64,000 nt of DNA from Nakazawaea peltata (GCA_001599355.1 BCGQ01000003.1:808468-872467); one strand, 5' to 3'; positions 39,463 through 50,190 are shown, numbered from the stretch's first letter. The notes: generated by a model not told the origin, from the sequence alone. Made by a program: numbers and translations.

Positions 39463-39864
39463 ATCTATCGAGACTCAATATTCACACAACTAAATATTTA
39501 ATACTAGATGGTTAATTTATAAAGTTATTTGTAAATAAGTAGAAAATTGGGGGTGTTAGCTGAAGGGTTCAGGAGAAGCTGGAAATATTGATGGTGTTTC
39601 ATTTGGATGATGGAACTTACCGGTGAAATAGAGATATTCAAAGAGATATAGAGTGATATAGAGTGATACCGAATGATGTGAACTGATCTCAAGCTGTGGA
39701 GGTCATCTGGACCGATCTCAAATGACCACTCCTCTTATTATTGGTCGTGCACGCCCAATTTCCCAATTAGGACATAATCCGGGGAAGTTGTGTAAATTCT
39801 CCCAATTAATTCAATCTACAATCTATTAATCAATAATACCATTTATAATAATACCTTACATAAC
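39463..39864. other. Convergent POL12/IST2 3' region
   Basis: This 402-bp gap has a short GATATAGAGT-type tandem repeat near 39645-39670 and the composite TATTATTGGTCGTGCACG (39736-39753) plus TTTCCCAATTAGGA (39759-39772), a close copy of a sequence in the PSG1/ANR2 gap. No gene is seen. Confidence 0.5.
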
Positions 39865-42657
39865 CTAAGAACTCATCTTCTTGATAAAACTCTTCAAAGG
39901 ACTCTTAGATTTCTTAGATGAAAGAGTCTTAGAAGGTGTAGAAGATTCAGGAGTGGTTGGTCTTTCCTCTTGAGCAGCTTGCAACTCTCCCCCATCAATA
40001 ATCTCAACCTCGTCCAAATTACTTGGATCGAAATGTTCGTTGTTATCAATGGAAGCAAGTACAGGAGCACCACCCAGTTCATTCTTCGAGGTGATAATTC
40101 GGTCACCTTTTTGTAAGTCAAAGTTTGTAGCTTCCGAGGTGGATTTTGGTGCTTGCAAATCGACCAATTTACTTTGAGTGGTTGCGGCAAGAGAAGTAGC
40201 AGCAGCTGTAGCTGTAGCAGTAGCTGATCCAATAGCAGCAGTAGCAGCAGCGGTAACTTCACCTGCTTTAGTAGAAACAGATTCTGGAATATTAGATCTA
40301 ATCTTGTCGGTATCAACACCACCAAGTTTCTCCGACTTCAATTGTTCTAAAGAAGCCTTTTGTTCTTTAAGAGCAGAAATATCAGCAAGCTTTGAAGAAG
40401 TTTTAGTTTGTAAATCGTTCAATAAACCAGATTTAGAGTCGATCAACTCCTGAGTTTCACCAACAGCTGGGATCTTCTTATCCAATGATTCATTCTCAGA
40501 TTTAATCAGCAGAATCTTGGAATCGACAGTCTTTAATTGAGTCAGAGCAGCCTCCTTCAGTTTAGAAACAGAAGGAATACTCAAAGAAGCAAAAAGAGTC
40601 AGAGGAATTGCAGAAGCCGAAGCAACTAATGATGAAATATTGTTAGATCCTGCCGTCTTAGTACCTCCAATAGCCTTTGGCTTGTAAACCGAGTCAAGAT
40701 ACTTCTTTCTAATCTCTGAATTCTTATCAGTAGCAGACAGACCAGTCTCCAAACTCTCAGCATAATATCCAATAATCTTATCACCAGCAGTAAGCACTAA
40801 AACAACAATATGCTCCGTAACTAAAGCTGGACCTACAATCTTCCACCATCTAATACCAACAGCAGATTGATAAGATGAAGAAACAATATTCCCATGGTAC
40901 ATAACAGCAACAGCAACAGAAGTAGCAGATCCAATGATGATCAAAAGCTTCATGAACTTGTCCCATGGATAAATAGATGAAACTCTAGCTGGAGGTGGAG
41001 TCTTGACTAACTTAAGTAACTTAATAAAGTCCATCTTTTGTTGAATTAAGTTGATAACTAAAGAAATGAATGGAGCAATCGACCAAACAGGTCCGAACAT
41101 AATCAAAAATCCAAACTGTAATACCAATTGTCTATAATCGTCGTCTACATCATAAGCAGGAAGCTCCAACATCTCTCTAACACTCGACAAGTACTTGGCC
41201 TCATCAGCAGAGTCTTTGTAATCAATAGTAGCCTCGGCATTTTCATCTCCCATAAGAGATTTGACTTTAGGGTGACCCAATACCTTTCTCAAGATGATTG
41301 GCAAGACAAATTCCAATACTAATCCGACAACTTGGTTAGTTAACATGAAGAACTGGAATTGGTTATTCAATCTAAGCTCATTGACGGCGAAATTCTCCCT
41401 CTTCATCGAAACAGACACATAATTATTCAATTTGGAACCAATTGTTGGTAAGAATGGGTTCAATTTGAATCCAAATGGCAAGTAGAGGAACGAAGTGATG
41501 AACAACAGCATATAACTAGTCAAGAAACTAAAGACAAAAGTCTTAATGGTCTTAGAATAATTGAAAGTGGAATGCTTAGCATGATTTTCCCAAACCAAAT
41601 GTCTAGAAACAAACTTGTTATAGAATAAAGTAACGACAGGTACCATGGCACTAAGCAAGACGGTAGGAACCAAAGACAAATATGGTTTTAACCAACCATC
41701 GTACAACTCATTCAAGAAAATTTCAACAGAGAAACAGAAGAGCTGACACAGAACCAACCACAGGACAAATACCATCAGAGTTGGGGTGAAACTGAACTCT
41801 TTGAAGATTCTCTTAAAGCTAGGCTCAATCTTAGAGTCTGCACCAGCTATTTTTGGAGGTTCCAGCTCAATAACATTACTAGAAACCCCCCATTTCTTAG
41901 CCCATTTCAACAGGTTAACTTTAACCGAGAAATAGAAACCAACAGCCCAAACCAAATTGATATAAGTGAACACTATGGAATAACGCAGGAATAAAAAGTT
42001 GGCGATGACACCAATAAACCCAAGCTGCATCAACCATGAATTGTGATGGTTGATGAACAGATGGTAGAAAGCATATTTAGTGCCGAAATTCTCCAATACA
42101 AACTCGACATTCAGGTCATTGATGGTGTCATTGAAGGGGGTGACTTCAGCCTTTGATTTCTGGAATTGAGATTCGATGCTGGATAAATTGAAGACTGGAG
42201 TAATTGAACGGACGAAATTCCAATTGTTTTCAGTAGGAGTGATACCACAACCGGTGGAGGGAGTAGTTAAGAGTTCGTAAATGATTCTTTGTTTTTCGGC
42301 GGAGCTCAAGGGGGTGGTGCTAACGGCGCTACCATCAGCGCTACCATCAGCGCTACCACTAGCTGTAACATTACCGCTTCCACTACCTCCTGGACCGGCT
42401 CCAACACCACAAACCCAATCATTGATCTCAGCAGCCTCCGCAACCAGCTCAAACTCCCCCTCTCCCAATTTCACAAATACAAGCAAATTCTTCAAATTCC
42501 CAGGACGAATCACAATCTCAAACCCCCTCAGATCCAAAGTCTTTAACAATCTTTCTAAATCAGCCTGAGCCTCAGTAGTGGTCAGTTTAGTTTTAGCATC
42601 CACTGTTTGTAACACTTCCAAAACATAGTCTGGGTTAAGCTTAGTAAGAGAAGTCAT
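39865..42657 (-). CDS. IST2: Ist2-type anoctamin (TMEM16), ER-plasma membrane tether
   Basis: Fungal anoctamin-family protein of the cortical ER that tethers ER to plasma membrane and takes part in ion and lipid homeostasis. The first ATG gives 930 residues. A cytosolic alpha/beta domain (about 1-180) with a Gly/Ala/Ser-rich loop precedes about eight membrane spans between 185 and 625 (FGTKYAFYHLF...SWLMQLGFIGVIANFLF marks the start). A long coiled-coil and disordered tail ends in the basic KSPLKSFIKKMSS, matching the cortical sorting signal that binds plasma-membrane phosphoinositides. Alanine-rich helix segments in the tail contain many GCN codons. Confidence 0.9.
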   Translation of the reverse strand: MTSLTKLNPDYVLEVLQTVDAKTKLTTTEAQADLERLLKTLDLRGFEIVIRPGNLKNLLVFVKLGEGEFELVAEAAEINDWVCGVGAGPGGSGSGNVTASGSADGSADGSAVSTTPLSSAEKQRIIYELLTTPSTGCGITPTENNWNFVRSITPVFNLSSIESQFQKSKAEVTPFNDTINDLNVEFVLENFGTKYAFYHLFINHHNSWLMQLGFIGVIANFLFLRYSIVFTYINLVWAVGFYFSVKVNLLKWAKKWGVSSNVIELEPPKIAGADSKIEPSFKRIFKEFSFTPTLMVFVLWLVLCQLFCFSVEIFLNELYDGWLKPYLSLVPTVLLSAMVPVVTLFYNKFVSRHLVWENHAKHSTFNYSKTIKTFVFSFLTSYMLLFITSFLYLPFGFKLNPFLPTIGSKLNNYVSVSMKRENFAVNELRLNNQFQFFMLTNQVVGLVLEFVLPIILRKVLGHPKVKSLMGDENAEATIDYKDSADEAKYLSSVREMLELPAYDVDDDYRQLVLQFGFLIMFGPVWSIAPFISLVINLIQQKMDFIKLLKLVKTPPPARVSSIYPWDKFMKLLIIIGSATSVAVAVMYHGNIVSSSYQSAVGIRWWKIVGPALVTEHIVVLVLTAGDKIIGYYAESLETGLSATDKNSEIRKKYLDSVYKPKAIGGTKTAGSNNISSLVASASAIPLTLFASLSIPSVSKLKEAALTQLKTVDSKILLIKSENESLDKKIPAVGETQELIDSKSGLLNDLQTKTSSKLADISALKEQKASLEQLKSEKLGGVDTDKIRSNIPESVSTKAGEVTAAATAAIGSATATATAAATSLAATTQSKLVDLQAPKSTSEATNFDLQKGDRIITSKNELGGAPVLASIDNNEHFDPSNLDEVEIIDGGELQAAQEERPTTPESSTPSKTLSSKKSKSPLKSFIKKMSS

Positions 42658-43097
42658 GTCTGATGTCAATTACTCTACACGTCTACTCTGTCCTCTCTCT
42701 CCTCTTTATACCTCTTATGTTTATGAAATAGCAACAAGGCACAGCGCAAGGAAGACAAATTTCACCTCTGCATATACTTGATATGGAATTACTTTAATAG
42801 GAAGTTGACGATGTGTCAACTTAGCGAGAATTTGCTACATTGCTGAGTTCTATTTTTAGCACATTACGAATTTGGCCATCGGATCCATCGAGCCTCGGTT
42901 GGGTTGTGCGCCTTCGGTTTGTTTCCTTGTGCTTGCGCTGTCTCGTTTTCGTCTTTTGTTGGGAGAAGGAAAAAGAAAAATCTGTGAGCCAGTGCGAGAG
43001 AAGCACTAAAAACCGCTAAGAGCCATTTGAAGAACCACTTGAAGAGACCCTCTTGAGACCCATTTACTCCATCAAGATCACTTGACCACACTTAATC
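42658..43097. promoter_or_regulatory. Divergent IST2/SLC1 promoter
   Basis: A 440-bp region with no clear gene. A short GAGACCCTCTTGAGACC-like direct repeat lies near 43043. No specific site is claimed. Confidence 0.4.
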
Positions 43098-43997
43098 ATG
43101 GCATCCTTATGGAAAACCTCAAAATTTTACCTCAAAACAGTCTTGGCTGTTATGACTTTATCCTCTTGCGCTCTCTACGGTGTGGTGTCTTCCTTAGTGT
43201 TCCGCTTATTTGGAAGAAAAGACCTTTGTCAATGGTCTACCGCTAGATGTTTCTACTACATGTTCTCGACTTTATTCAATATCAAGATTGAAATCGACCA
43301 CCCAGAAAGATTACAACAACTTCCCGCCGTCATAATAGGTAACCATCAAAGCGCTCTTGATATTTTGATCTTAGGGAAGATCTTCCCAAAGGGATGTTTT
43401 GTCACTTCCAAGCAAAGTTTGAAATATGTCCCATTCTTAGGATGGTTCATGCTGCTGAGTGGTACTTTCTTCATCAATAGATCGAACAAGGAGAAAGCTG
43501 TTAGAACTTTGAATAAAGCTTTGATGGACTTGAAGACAAATAAACATGCCATTTTCATCTTCCCAGAAGGTACAAGATCTCATTCTGATACCCCAACTTT
43601 ACTTCCGCTTAAGAAAGGTGCCTTCCACATGGCTATTGATGCTGGTATTCCAATCATCCCATTAGTCGCTTCCAATACCAGTGTTCTTGTCGGTGGTGAT
43701 AAGAATTTCGAGTCTGGAGTTATTAAAATCAAGGTTTTAGATCCAATTCCTACCGAAAACTTGACCAAGGAAGATTTGAACGATTTGGTAGCTTCCACTT
43801 CTCAGCTGATGTCTGATGCTGTACAGGAATTAGGTTATTCCAAAGTCAACGGTCTTGAAAACCCGTTTGATGAGTCTGTCGCTACCGTGATAACTGATTC
43901 TAATGATTTCGAGCTGAATTCTGGTATTGATCATGAAAGAGCTTCATTATTGTCGCCAAAGAATGGTTCTATTTCTTCTAAGAAATCTACTGCTTAA
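43098..43997 (+). CDS. SLC1: 1-acyl-sn-glycerol-3-phosphate acyltransferase Slc1
   Basis: Makes phosphatidic acid from lysophosphatidic acid in the ER. The 299-residue protein has N-terminal hydrophobic segments (about 12-38), the catalytic NHQSALD motif with His83 and Asp88, GTFFINRS at 122-129 and FPEGTRS at 155-161. CTG codons 119 and 120 fall in the GWFM-x-x-SGT motif, where S. cerevisiae has Ala-Leu. The C-terminus is Ser-rich and without an obvious retrieval signal. Confidence 0.95.
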   Translation: MASLWKTSKFYLKTVLAVMTLSSCALYGVVSSLVFRLFGRKDLCQWSTARCFYYMFSTLFNIKIEIDHPERLQQLPAVIIGNHQSALDILILGKIFPKGCFVTSKQSLKYVPFLGWFMLLSGTFFINRSNKEKAVRTLNKALMDLKTNKHAIFIFPEGTRSHSDTPTLLPLKKGAFHMAIDAGIPIIPLVASNTSVLVGGDKNFESGVIKIKVLDPIPTENLTKEDLNDLVASTSQLMSDAVQELGYSKVNGLENPFDESVATVITDSNDFELNSGIDHERASLLSPKNGSISSKKSTA

Positions 43998-44389
43998 CTG
44001 GAGTGATTTCGTATACTTGTTTCTATAAATACTATAATGGTGATACTAATTAATGATTATTTAGTGTAGATAGTGAGCATATACTGTGCCATGCCAGCTA
44101 ATTCTCCATGGTCTCATCCTATCCCGTGTATACCATTCATTCTCTCTCCTACACTGCTCCCTCTCTTCGCAACTGCTCCTAACTGTTCCCTCTCCTACAC
44201 TTCTCCCTCTTATTAGTCGCTCAGTTTGAGGTTGTCCACCTTTTTCTGCGTGGTCTCCGCCCACCTTCCGCCCACCTCCCGCCAACTCTCCACATTTTCG
44301 CTTCACTCGCGCAAATCTTCCGCCTAAAATAAAGACCTCCCAAAATTCCATCAAATCACATCCCATCTCCACCCCTCGAACATCTTATC
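43998..44389. promoter_or_regulatory. SLC1-PBN1 gap, pyrimidine-rich
   Basis: This 392-bp region has CTCCCTCT/CTCCTACACT-type repeats near 44145-44215 and several CCGCC boxes at about 44250-44325, including TCCGCCTAAA near 44321. No gene is seen. Confidence 0.45.
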
Positions 44390-45895
44390 ATGATCAGAAA
44401 AAGAACAACCATCATCTTAGACAAGCTGTCTGAAGACCAATTCCATCAAAAATTGGACTTATCCGAAAATTCCGTCCAATTACCGCCCTTATCTCATCAC
44501 CGCCAGGACAAATACACGATCCCAATCGTTGATCTCCCTGAAGTATGGCTCAAATTGTTATCATCATTGGACCAATTCCGCATTCAATCATGTCGAGGAG
44601 TAGATTTCGATCATTCCATCTTTGGAGATTATCCTCAAACAGGCTTGAGCATCAATTTAGCACCTATCTTAACTGAACTGGTGAATGAATCTTCCTTCAA
44701 GGAAATTATCGGCTCAATATCCGCGGGGATCAACGATATTCTCGGGTCAAATGTCACCTCCTCGGATTCTTATATCATTACTCCTACCGCTATTAAGTGG
44801 TTCGATCCAAAGGAGTTGATTTCTGCTGATTTTTTATCCCGTCTCAGCGATATAATCCAGGTCCAACCAGGATTCGACTACTTTCAAATTGACTACGATC
44901 CTATGAACCAAAATGCATTAGTGGTGGAAGTTTATTGGGATAAATACGATAAATCTGATACTTTTAGTGTCACAGATCAATATAGACAAGAAATTGGGGT
45001 ATTTTCAACCGATTCCAAGCTAACTAATATCGATAATTATGCCTTAACAGGGGTACGTTTTGTCATTGATGACCAAGCAGTTGAGCCTAAGAAAACCTCA
45101 TTCCAATTTATTCCTCGTCACCGTGAAATTCCAGACTTGAAATTCCAAATCACCAAAAAAGAACCTCAAGGCTTACATCCGGTCATTGACTTGTCATTAG
45201 TAGAAGCCACCCCAAGACCCCCATTGAAAATTAACCAAGATGCCGATGATCAGGTCCCTAGTATAGACGTATGTAAATTGTATGCTTCCTGGAATATTCC
45301 GAAGACGATGTTCCTCGATAAATATCAAATCCAGGATGAAAAATTCCGTGAAAAAGGTATCAATCTCTTGACTATCTTTGGAGATTCCAATTTGGAATTG
45401 CCCGATTACAGAATGAACAACTGGGGTACAGAACTGTTCTTCGAGTTGGATTATAAATTAGCTTCGAATTTCGAAATTCCGTTCCATAACCGTTACTCTA
45501 CTCCATCAACTAATGAAGAAATGGCTTATGCTGATTTCCAATTACCAGTTCCAGTACTATTTTGGGCCTGTGATTTGACTCTTCCTATTAAAGTATTTCA
45601 AAAACTTTCTTTACTCCATGAATCCGGAGCTGAAGGATACCTGAGAAATATCCTGCAATTTGAGTCTGAGCTTCAAGCCATTCTGGGATCCCCATTCCAC
45701 CATAAATTCCTCGACTATGAATCTTATTTCGATGATAATACTGTTTTTTATCTGATTAGAAGTGTTAATAGCAGTAGTCAGGTTCTGGTCCAAATGCCAG
45801 TTGCTCAAATTGGTGACCAAGATTTAGTTGAGAATTTAACATGGACTCTTATTATTGGGGGGTTTATATATCTTATTCAGAGACTTCTTAAATAA
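44390..45895 (+). CDS. PBN1: GPI mannosyltransferase I subunit Pbn1 (PIG-X)
   Basis: ER membrane partner of Gpi14; it stabilises the first mannosyltransferase of GPI-anchor synthesis. The 501-residue protein starts MIRKRTTIILD and is largely luminal, with the PIG-X-type C-terminal domain (HNRYSTPS near 365 and VPVLFWACD near 390) and a single membrane span at about 482-499 near the end. It is longer than the S. cerevisiae protein. The call rests on the N-terminus, the RYxxP motif and topology. Confidence 0.82.
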   Translation: MIRKRTTIILDKLSEDQFHQKLDLSENSVQLPPLSHHRQDKYTIPIVDLPEVWLKLLSSLDQFRIQSCRGVDFDHSIFGDYPQTGLSINLAPILTELVNESSFKEIIGSISAGINDILGSNVTSSDSYIITPTAIKWFDPKELISADFLSRLSDIIQVQPGFDYFQIDYDPMNQNALVVEVYWDKYDKSDTFSVTDQYRQEIGVFSTDSKLTNIDNYALTGVRFVIDDQAVEPKKTSFQFIPRHREIPDLKFQITKKEPQGLHPVIDLSLVEATPRPPLKINQDADDQVPSIDVCKLYASWNIPKTMFLDKYQIQDEKFREKGINLLTIFGDSNLELPDYRMNNWGTELFFELDYKLASNFEIPFHNRYSTPSTNEEMAYADFQLPVPVLFWACDLTLPIKVFQKLSLLHESGAEGYLRNILQFESELQAILGSPFHHKFLDYESYFDDNTVFYLIRSVNSSSQVLVQMPVAQIGDQDLVENLTWTLIIGGFIYLIQRLLK

Positions 45896-46183
45896 AAAAT
45901 TTGCAGAAGCAAGATACTACCTGCTCAGGACACTCAATGAAATACGGACACGGAATTCACACTATCTACAGTATCACCCCTAAACTCCCACCTCTCCTTG
46001 TACCTCCACCTCCCCTTGCACCTCCACCGTCTAAGCCCGTCCCACCCAGCCTAACCCCCCAAATAGTAGTGCAAATTTCACCAAAAATGACACGTATCTC
46101 CTTTCTCGCTCACTTTCCCACTCATCTTTTCACCACCTATTAGATCCTAGTGATAGTACCAGGAACACACTAGAGAGGTTAAT

Positions 46184-47464
46184 ATGTCGCAATTGAGTAT
46201 GACCAAGTTGATCTTGGCTCTTATGGTGTTAATCCATGGCATCGCCGCTGTTTCTTCAAGAAAAAGTGTACATGAAGACAACGGCGTGTTGATCATTTAC
46301 GACAGTAAAATCACCGACCTCGATGATTATTCTAACTTGATGAAGGGATTGGAAAGCCATGGATATCAGGCTGATATCGTGGATACCACTTCCGATTCTG
46401 CTGAAGGATTGTCATTGTTCGCCAAAGATGTAAGATTATATCAAAATATTGTACTTTTCCCATTGAAGATGAAGAATATTCCTGGGGTCTCGTCGGTCGA
46501 TTTCTTGGAACATATGAAGGAGGGTGGAAATATCGTCTCTATGACATCTCCAGAGGCTCTCCAAGACGATGTGAAAGTATTCTTGAATGAATTGGGTATT
46601 TTCCCAAGTGGCAATGGTTATCAAGTAGTTGATCATTTTGAATTCGATCAGAAATTGGGTAAGTCATCTCATAATGTATTGAGTTTGAACAGTTCATTCA
46701 TTAAGAATGATAAAATCATTTCTAGTAATGTAGCTGAGGTCATTTATTCCGGTTCAGCTGCTCAATTATCCAGTAGTCCATTATTGGTTCCAATAATACA
46801 GGCTCCTGTTACTTCTTATACCTCTAAAGAAGGAGATGTATATGTTTCTGGTTCTCAATCATATTTGGCTGTTGCTATGCAAGCTCGTAATAATGCCCGT
46901 GCCACATGGGTTGGAAGCTCCGAATTCTTCAGCGATGAATATACTACCAAACATGATCTTATCATTGCTGATCTCATCGATTGGACTTTCGGTGCTAAAA
47001 ACGTCATCAAGTCCACTTTTGTCAACCATTATCATTCCGATGACAAAGACAGTGAAGAATTATACAAAATCAAAGACCAGGTCACATATGAGATTGGTTT
47101 AACCGAGTGGGATGGATCTCAATGGATTCCATACCAAGCTGACGATGTCCAAGTAGAAGCTAGAATGTTGGACCCATACTATAGACTCAATTTAACCCCA
47201 TCCCATCAAGAAGGTACTGCTCAAGTCTATACCACCACTTTCAACTTACCTGATCAATATGGTATGTTCACTTTCTACACCAATTACAAAAGAGATGGGA
47301 TAAGTTTCATTGAGGAGAAAAATGTAGTCACAGTTCGTCATTTGGCCAATGATGAGTATCCTAGAAGTTGGGAAATTCCAAACTCTTGGGTTTACATTGC
47401 CTCTAATGCTGCCGTAGCTGTTTCATTCTTGGTTTTCACCTTTATGTTCATTTATAAAAAGTGA
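46184..47464 (+). CDS. WBP1: Oligosaccharyltransferase subunit Wbp1 (OST48)
   Basis: Essential subunit of the ER oligosaccharyltransferase that N-glycosylates proteins. The 426-residue protein has a signal peptide (about 7-25), the luminal domain beginning VLIIYDSKITDLDDYSNLMKGL, conserved GGNIVSMTSPEA, QARNNARATWVGSSEFFSDE and YQADDVQVEARMLDPYYRL blocks, and a membrane span near 403-424. The protein ends FIYKK, so the cytosolic tail is only a few residues and the classical KKXX dilysine signal of S. cerevisiae is absent at the -3/-4 positions. Confidence 0.95.
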   Translation: MSQLSMTKLILALMVLIHGIAAVSSRKSVHEDNGVLIIYDSKITDLDDYSNLMKGLESHGYQADIVDTTSDSAEGLSLFAKDVRLYQNIVLFPLKMKNIPGVSSVDFLEHMKEGGNIVSMTSPEALQDDVKVFLNELGIFPSGNGYQVVDHFEFDQKLGKSSHNVLSLNSSFIKNDKIISSNVAEVIYSGSAAQLSSSPLLVPIIQAPVTSYTSKEGDVYVSGSQSYLAVAMQARNNARATWVGSSEFFSDEYTTKHDLIIADLIDWTFGAKNVIKSTFVNHYHSDDKDSEELYKIKDQVTYEIGLTEWDGSQWIPYQADDVQVEARMLDPYYRLNLTPSHQEGTAQVYTTTFNLPDQYGMFTFYTNYKRDGISFIEEKNVVTVRHLANDEYPRSWEIPNSWVYIASNAAVAVSFLVFTFMFIYKK

Positions 47465-47753
47465 TGATAAATAAATGTTTAAGATAAAATAGAAAATAGG
47501 GTTAGTTGCCGCTTGTAGGACTAGTAGTTGCTTGTATTGAGTGGTAGCCACGTGTATGTGACAGAAGACAGACAGTAATAACATCTTCAGACTGACTATA
47601 CAACATCATCCCATACCATTTAATTCCTCAAATACAATGTAGCAATTGTCGTGTAAAAATCACCAAAATCACCCCCAAAATCACCCCCTTTCTTTATATA
47701 ATTTATATATCATAATCTACATCAACTCAAAATAAATATTATATTACATTACC

Positions 47754-50048
47754 TCATTGTATCGTTAAATGAGATTCTAATGGCCAATGATAATCATTCA
47801 TGCCAAGACGCACAGTTCTGAAAACGTTATTATGATAGAGAATCTTTAAGGTATTATTATCGACCCAAGCGATTTGGGGGTTATGAAGCTCATCTTCATC
47901 TTTGGACTCATCTGGATGGTCAGCTTGTTCTGAATCAGAAACATCGGAATCAGAATCTGATTCGTAATCCGATTCTACAGTATTATATTGTTGAGGTTCA
48001 TCATCTACTACTGGACCTTCGAAATCTCCCGCTCCATAATAAGAAGGCGCAAGGATCTTATCAGGCTTCATCATATGTTCTTTGAATTCTTCATCGGATT
48101 CGAAAAGATCCCTTAAATGGTAAATTTGGTGGTTTCGGAGACCCGATTGGACGTCGACACCTGATCTCGTCATGGAATGGAGCAATTCTCTCATATCCAA
48201 GCTCTTAAATAAGTTCGAATCAAACGCTTGAGAAATCAAAAACAAACTTTGTCTAGACACATTTAAAATATAGAGGAAATGTCCAAAGATGATAGCAAAT
48301 CTGGTCCCGTCATTGGATACTGCCATAGAATACTTTTCGCAGACCGTATACAACTTTGTTATTAACGGAATTCTTTTATAAGTACGTTTCCATTCCAGGT
48401 CCTCGGATCTCCATCCAAACCTTTCGTCTTCGTTATCATTAGGTTCTTCGTATTCTTCGTACTCATCAAAGCTCTCCTCTGCAGGGGTAGCTACATCTTC
48501 AGCAAGATTCCATTGACTCGACAAAGGATGTTCAGTCAACGGCACCTCTTCCAGAACTAAATGGTTATATGTACTATTTACAATATCAACTTCATTTGGT
48601 CTAAAGCTTGAGGAGCCCAATTTTTCGGCCCTGGCTTTGGCACCTTGAGAAAAGTCTTCCAAAAATGACATATTGATGCAATTACCTTTGAGATCTTTAG
48701 GGTAGTCTCTGGTTACAAATAAACACAACTCTAAAGGTCTATTTGGACCGTTAGAGAAGTGTTCCAGATTATCCAGATCACTTATAACACTAATGAAACA
48801 TTGAGGAGCAGCGATTGGCAAGATATCCGAGAATGGGAGACATTGATGTTCATGGGGGTTATTTACATGATATGAGAAGTAGTCCCAAAGAGGGGAGACC
48901 GCTTCATTTCGTTTCAGTTTCTTGACTATCTCATGGCCATCATTCTCTGGAGTAGATTTGGCACAAGGAGAGCGTTCTATAGCAGCATTTTTACTGCCTT
49001 CAATTAAATGACTCTTTGGCAATCCATACAAAAACACCTCAGTAGAATGACTCACAGAGATCATACGACAACCCAAATGTGCTTTTAATTGAGCTTCAAT
49101 CAAGTAATTCGGAAGCGAATTCTCTCGCAGAGTCTTCAAATTAATTATAGATAATCCCCCCAATCTCATTGCTTTTACAAATAACACCTCCGCATTATCA
49201 TCGATGGCCAAATAACTCACCACAGAAGGTTGATTACGGTAGAAGATAGCCTCGTTTTGATTGGTAACATCAATGTGATACTGTCCTTTCCGATGTCCTG
49301 GAAGTTTGTACACCTCAATAAAACCAGAATATGCCAACAGAAGGTACTGTCCATTATTGGAGACTGTAGCATACTTGATGAACTTCTTAGTGCTGAAATA
49401 ATACTGTATCTTATTCATACGATACAGCATATTCATATCGGTACCCGAATCCAAAGGCTCATCAATATTATATAAACATATCACATAATCCATATCTTCG
49501 AACTCTGGGAATAAATCACTCTGGACTATATCGTCAGTTTTCATGAACATTAGAGGAGAAACACCTTTATGACGGTCATATTGACGTTCTGAACCATCCT
49601 TAGGAATAGATCCCGACCCTCCAATAGGAATATACTCGACATACTTCGACTCTAGACTATACACAATGATCTGATAAGAACCTATAATCCCCGATGAGAA
49701 GGCTTTATTATCGTCGTGTACCTTTGGCAGGAAAAGATAGTCGCGCCCATACCTTTTCAACCAGAAATATCCCAACTCATTGCGGCGACTATGTTTTTCG
49801 AACACAAGTTTGCGTGAATTTAAGCTATATTTGAGTGACGCTATCACATGGTGATATTTACCAACTTGTGAAAGGGCAATATCTCTCCATCTTTTACAGA
49901 CACGAGAACTAGCGTAGATCAGAAGAGTCTCACCTTGATTAAATAGCACATCGTGTACTCTCTCGAGCACCTCTGCGGGAATATCACTCCATTTGCTCAT
50001 ACTTTTCTGACCCTCTATGGCTTTCTTGCCCACTTCTGCTCTTCTCAT
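47754..50048 (-). CDS. F-box protein, beta-propeller-like, 764 aa
   Basis: Probable substrate adaptor of an SCF ubiquitin ligase. An F-box lies at about 19-60 (WSDIPAEVLERVHDVLF, SRVCKRWRDIAL). The following 550 residues contain repeated beta-strand patterns (for example ATVSNNGQYLLLAYSGFIEVY and MAVSNDGTRFAIIFGHFLYIL) that resemble WD-type blades. An acidic stretch near 530-550 and a very acidic segment near 690-730 (SDYESDSDSDVSDSEQADH) are disordered. A second in-frame ATG (residue 17) just before the F-box is an alternative start. No specific orthologue recognised. Confidence 0.82.
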   Translation of the reverse strand: MRRAEVGKKAIEGQKSMSKWSDIPAEVLERVHDVLFNQGETLLIYASSRVCKRWRDIALSQVGKYHHVIASLKYSLNSRKLVFEKHSRRNELGYFWLKRYGRDYLFLPKVHDDNKAFSSGIIGSYQIIVYSLESKYVEYIPIGGSGSIPKDGSERQYDRHKGVSPLMFMKTDDIVQSDLFPEFEDMDYVICLYNIDEPLDSGTDMNMLYRMNKIQYYFSTKKFIKYATVSNNGQYLLLAYSGFIEVYKLPGHRKGQYHIDVTNQNEAIFYRNQPSVVSYLAIDDNAEVLFVKAMRLGGLSIINLKTLRENSLPNYLIEAQLKAHLGCRMISVSHSTEVFLYGLPKSHLIEGSKNAAIERSPCAKSTPENDGHEIVKKLKRNEAVSPLWDYFSYHVNNPHEHQCLPFSDILPIAAPQCFISVISDLDNLEHFSNGPNRPLELCLFVTRDYPKDLKGNCINMSFLEDFSQGAKARAEKLGSSSFRPNEVDIVNSTYNHLVLEEVPLTEHPLSSQWNLAEDVATPAEESFDEYEEYEEPNDNEDERFGWRSEDLEWKRTYKRIPLITKLYTVCEKYSMAVSNDGTRFAIIFGHFLYILNVSRQSLFLISQAFDSNLFKSLDMRELLHSMTRSGVDVQSGLRNHQIYHLRDLFESDEEFKEHMMKPDKILAPSYYGAGDFEGPVVDDEPQQYNTVESDYESDSDSDVSDSEQADHPDESKDEDELHNPQIAWVDNNTLKILYHNNVFRTVRLGMNDYHWPLESHLTIQ

Positions 50049-50190
50049 CCCAAATTGAAAATTGACTAAAAATCGTTAAATCTCTAAAGCAAAAAATCAA
50101 CAAGATTCTTAGTTGAATAAGTGGTAGATTAGAAGCACCTTAGGTGGGGAAGAGGGAATCGATATTACAACCATTTGAAACAGTCTGAGA

